Source: Diploptera punctata (taxonomy: Eukaryota; Arthropoda; Insecta; Blattodea; Blaberidae). Taken from it: a stretch of 64,000 nucleotides of DNA. A program made the position numbers and the translations under genes. The stretch spans positions 1,694,501-1,758,500 of the forward strand of contig JASPKZ010001598.1 of NCBI GenBank assembly GCA_030220185.1. Direction: 5' to 3'. This document shows positions 63,206 through 64,000 of this stretch, piece by piece. Numbering within the stretch: the stretch's first letter is position 1; the number at the start of each line of letters is the position of its first letter. The notes beneath the pieces were generated by a model, which searched no databases, was not told the origin of the DNA, and saw only the letters and a list, made by a program, of their open reading frames with translations.

Positions 63206-63585
63206 ACGTATTTTATAAGTTGAGGACGACGGATTTTACCTAAAAAGGTATATTATAACTTATTTTATTTTATATCATTCCAGACTTGTGTTCAGGATTA
63301 AGTTATAAACAGAATCGAGAAATAACTTTACCTGTATAACCAATCGAATATCTCACTAATCCTCGTTCTTCAATATTTCAGCTCTGGAAATCCATGCTCT
63401 TTTATAACAAGGACTGCTGACCAATAGTTGCCTCCATTGAAAGATAAGGACAGAAAGTGTTTTCCTGTGACGCGTATTTCTAAAGATGTGCATTCTATGG
63501 AAAATGAGCACCAAATAACCTACATGGCAATTGTGTTTACTCCTCACTCCTTTGCGATATACCCACTTGCAGTCTTATTTTGATT
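63206..63585. other. unassigned stretch
   Basis: Nothing recognised. Confidence 0.4.
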
Positions 63586-64000
63586 ATACAATACCTCTAA
63601 TCGTTTACAATTTAAGAATATCTACATCTAAAACAAAAATATTAGCTCTGAAAGGAAAATGTGCAATAAGAACAAAAATAATGATAAACAATGTAATTAT
63701 AGACCATGTTCAGAATTTTAATTATTTGGGATGTCATTTAGGCTATGACAGAAATTTAGATCAACACACTAAAATACGATTCAATTATCTATGTGCCACA
63801 ATTAAACGCACTTTATTGAATAAGACTAGAAAAGAAACTATATTTTGAAGTTTTACAAAGTATTGGCAGTTCCATCTCTCATATATGGTTGTGAAACCTG
63901 GACATTAACAAAGGCAGATAGTAAACAAATAGAGGCTGCTGAAATGAAGATGTTGAGAGCAATAGCAGGATACCAAAGGACCGATAAAAAGAAAAACGAA
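63586..64000 (+). mobile_element. LINE family 5, cut by window edge
   Basis: NLRISTSKTKILALKGKCAI, FNYLGCHLGYDRNLDQHTKI, LCATIKRTLLNKTRKET, a frameshift near 63,843, then FYKVLAVPSLIYGCETWTLT, KADSKQIEAAEMKMLRAIAG, YQRTDKKKNE to the edge. The end is almost identical to 44,588-44,760. Confidence 0.88.

Overview
The window is AT-rich, TE-saturated insect nuclear DNA. The dialect of its retrotransposons points to Blattodea, most likely a cockroach such as Periplaneta. The evidence is the LINE proteins ending in KPEGKRPVGRPRMRW...RDVWRAYVRAAMNLRVR, the tRNA-headed SINEs, and the genome-wide 8-mer TAGGCCTA. The species is an inference from recall; no search was run. There are no bacterial-style operons or CRISPR arrays.

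Only one piece of a recognisable host gene is present: the terminal exon (23,763-24,090, +) of a TLX/C15 (clawless) class homeobox gene. It starts at a clean 3' splice site in the last residues of the homeodomain. No upstream exon is visible in the preceding 23.7 kb, so the left third of the window is probably one TE-filled intron and the rest is 3'/intergenic DNA. An intron-containing tRNA-Tyr(GTA)-like gene with a ruined acceptor stem lies at 53,144-53,237 (-).

Almost everything else is mobile DNA. (i) Non-LTR retrotransposon fragments belong to about six families: family 1 with AAGT/GTGA tails, family 2 and family 4 with GAA or ATT tails, family 3 with a CTAT tail, family 5 with GTT/GAT tails, and family 6 with an AATAAA(ATT)n tail. 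Most are 5'-truncated and decayed. The best open frame is 39,722-40,720 (332 aa, YADD intact). (ii) tRNA-derived SINEs of several kinds share and swap 3' tails (A-G below). (iii) Penelope-like DNA: a head-to-head pair of GIY-YIG 3' ends at 61,183-62,394 flanked by an 11-bp duplication, plus two families of small, often palindromic units whose sequence fits a hammerhead ribozyme core. (iv) TIR or foldback elements include a 1.1-kb palindrome (18,646-19,749), a 1.7-kb TIR element holding a broken copy of a multi-copy arthropod protein gene (2,822-4,510), internally deleted DDE elements, and several MITEs. (v) A 0.7-kb non-coding repeat R occurs four times in one orientation.

Insertion order can be read in several places from target-site duplications. 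Examples are a family 1 copy inside an opposite family 1 copy (47.6-48.96 kb) and a nest at 59.2-62.45 kb in which a decayed family 1 copy carries a family 4 insertion and a family 5 insertion, with the Penelope palindrome inserted at its 3' end. Stretches not listed as elements are AT-rich DNA in which I recognise nothing. The most unusual material is the Penelope/hammerhead-like palindromes at 56.0-58.5 and 61.2-63.2 kb.
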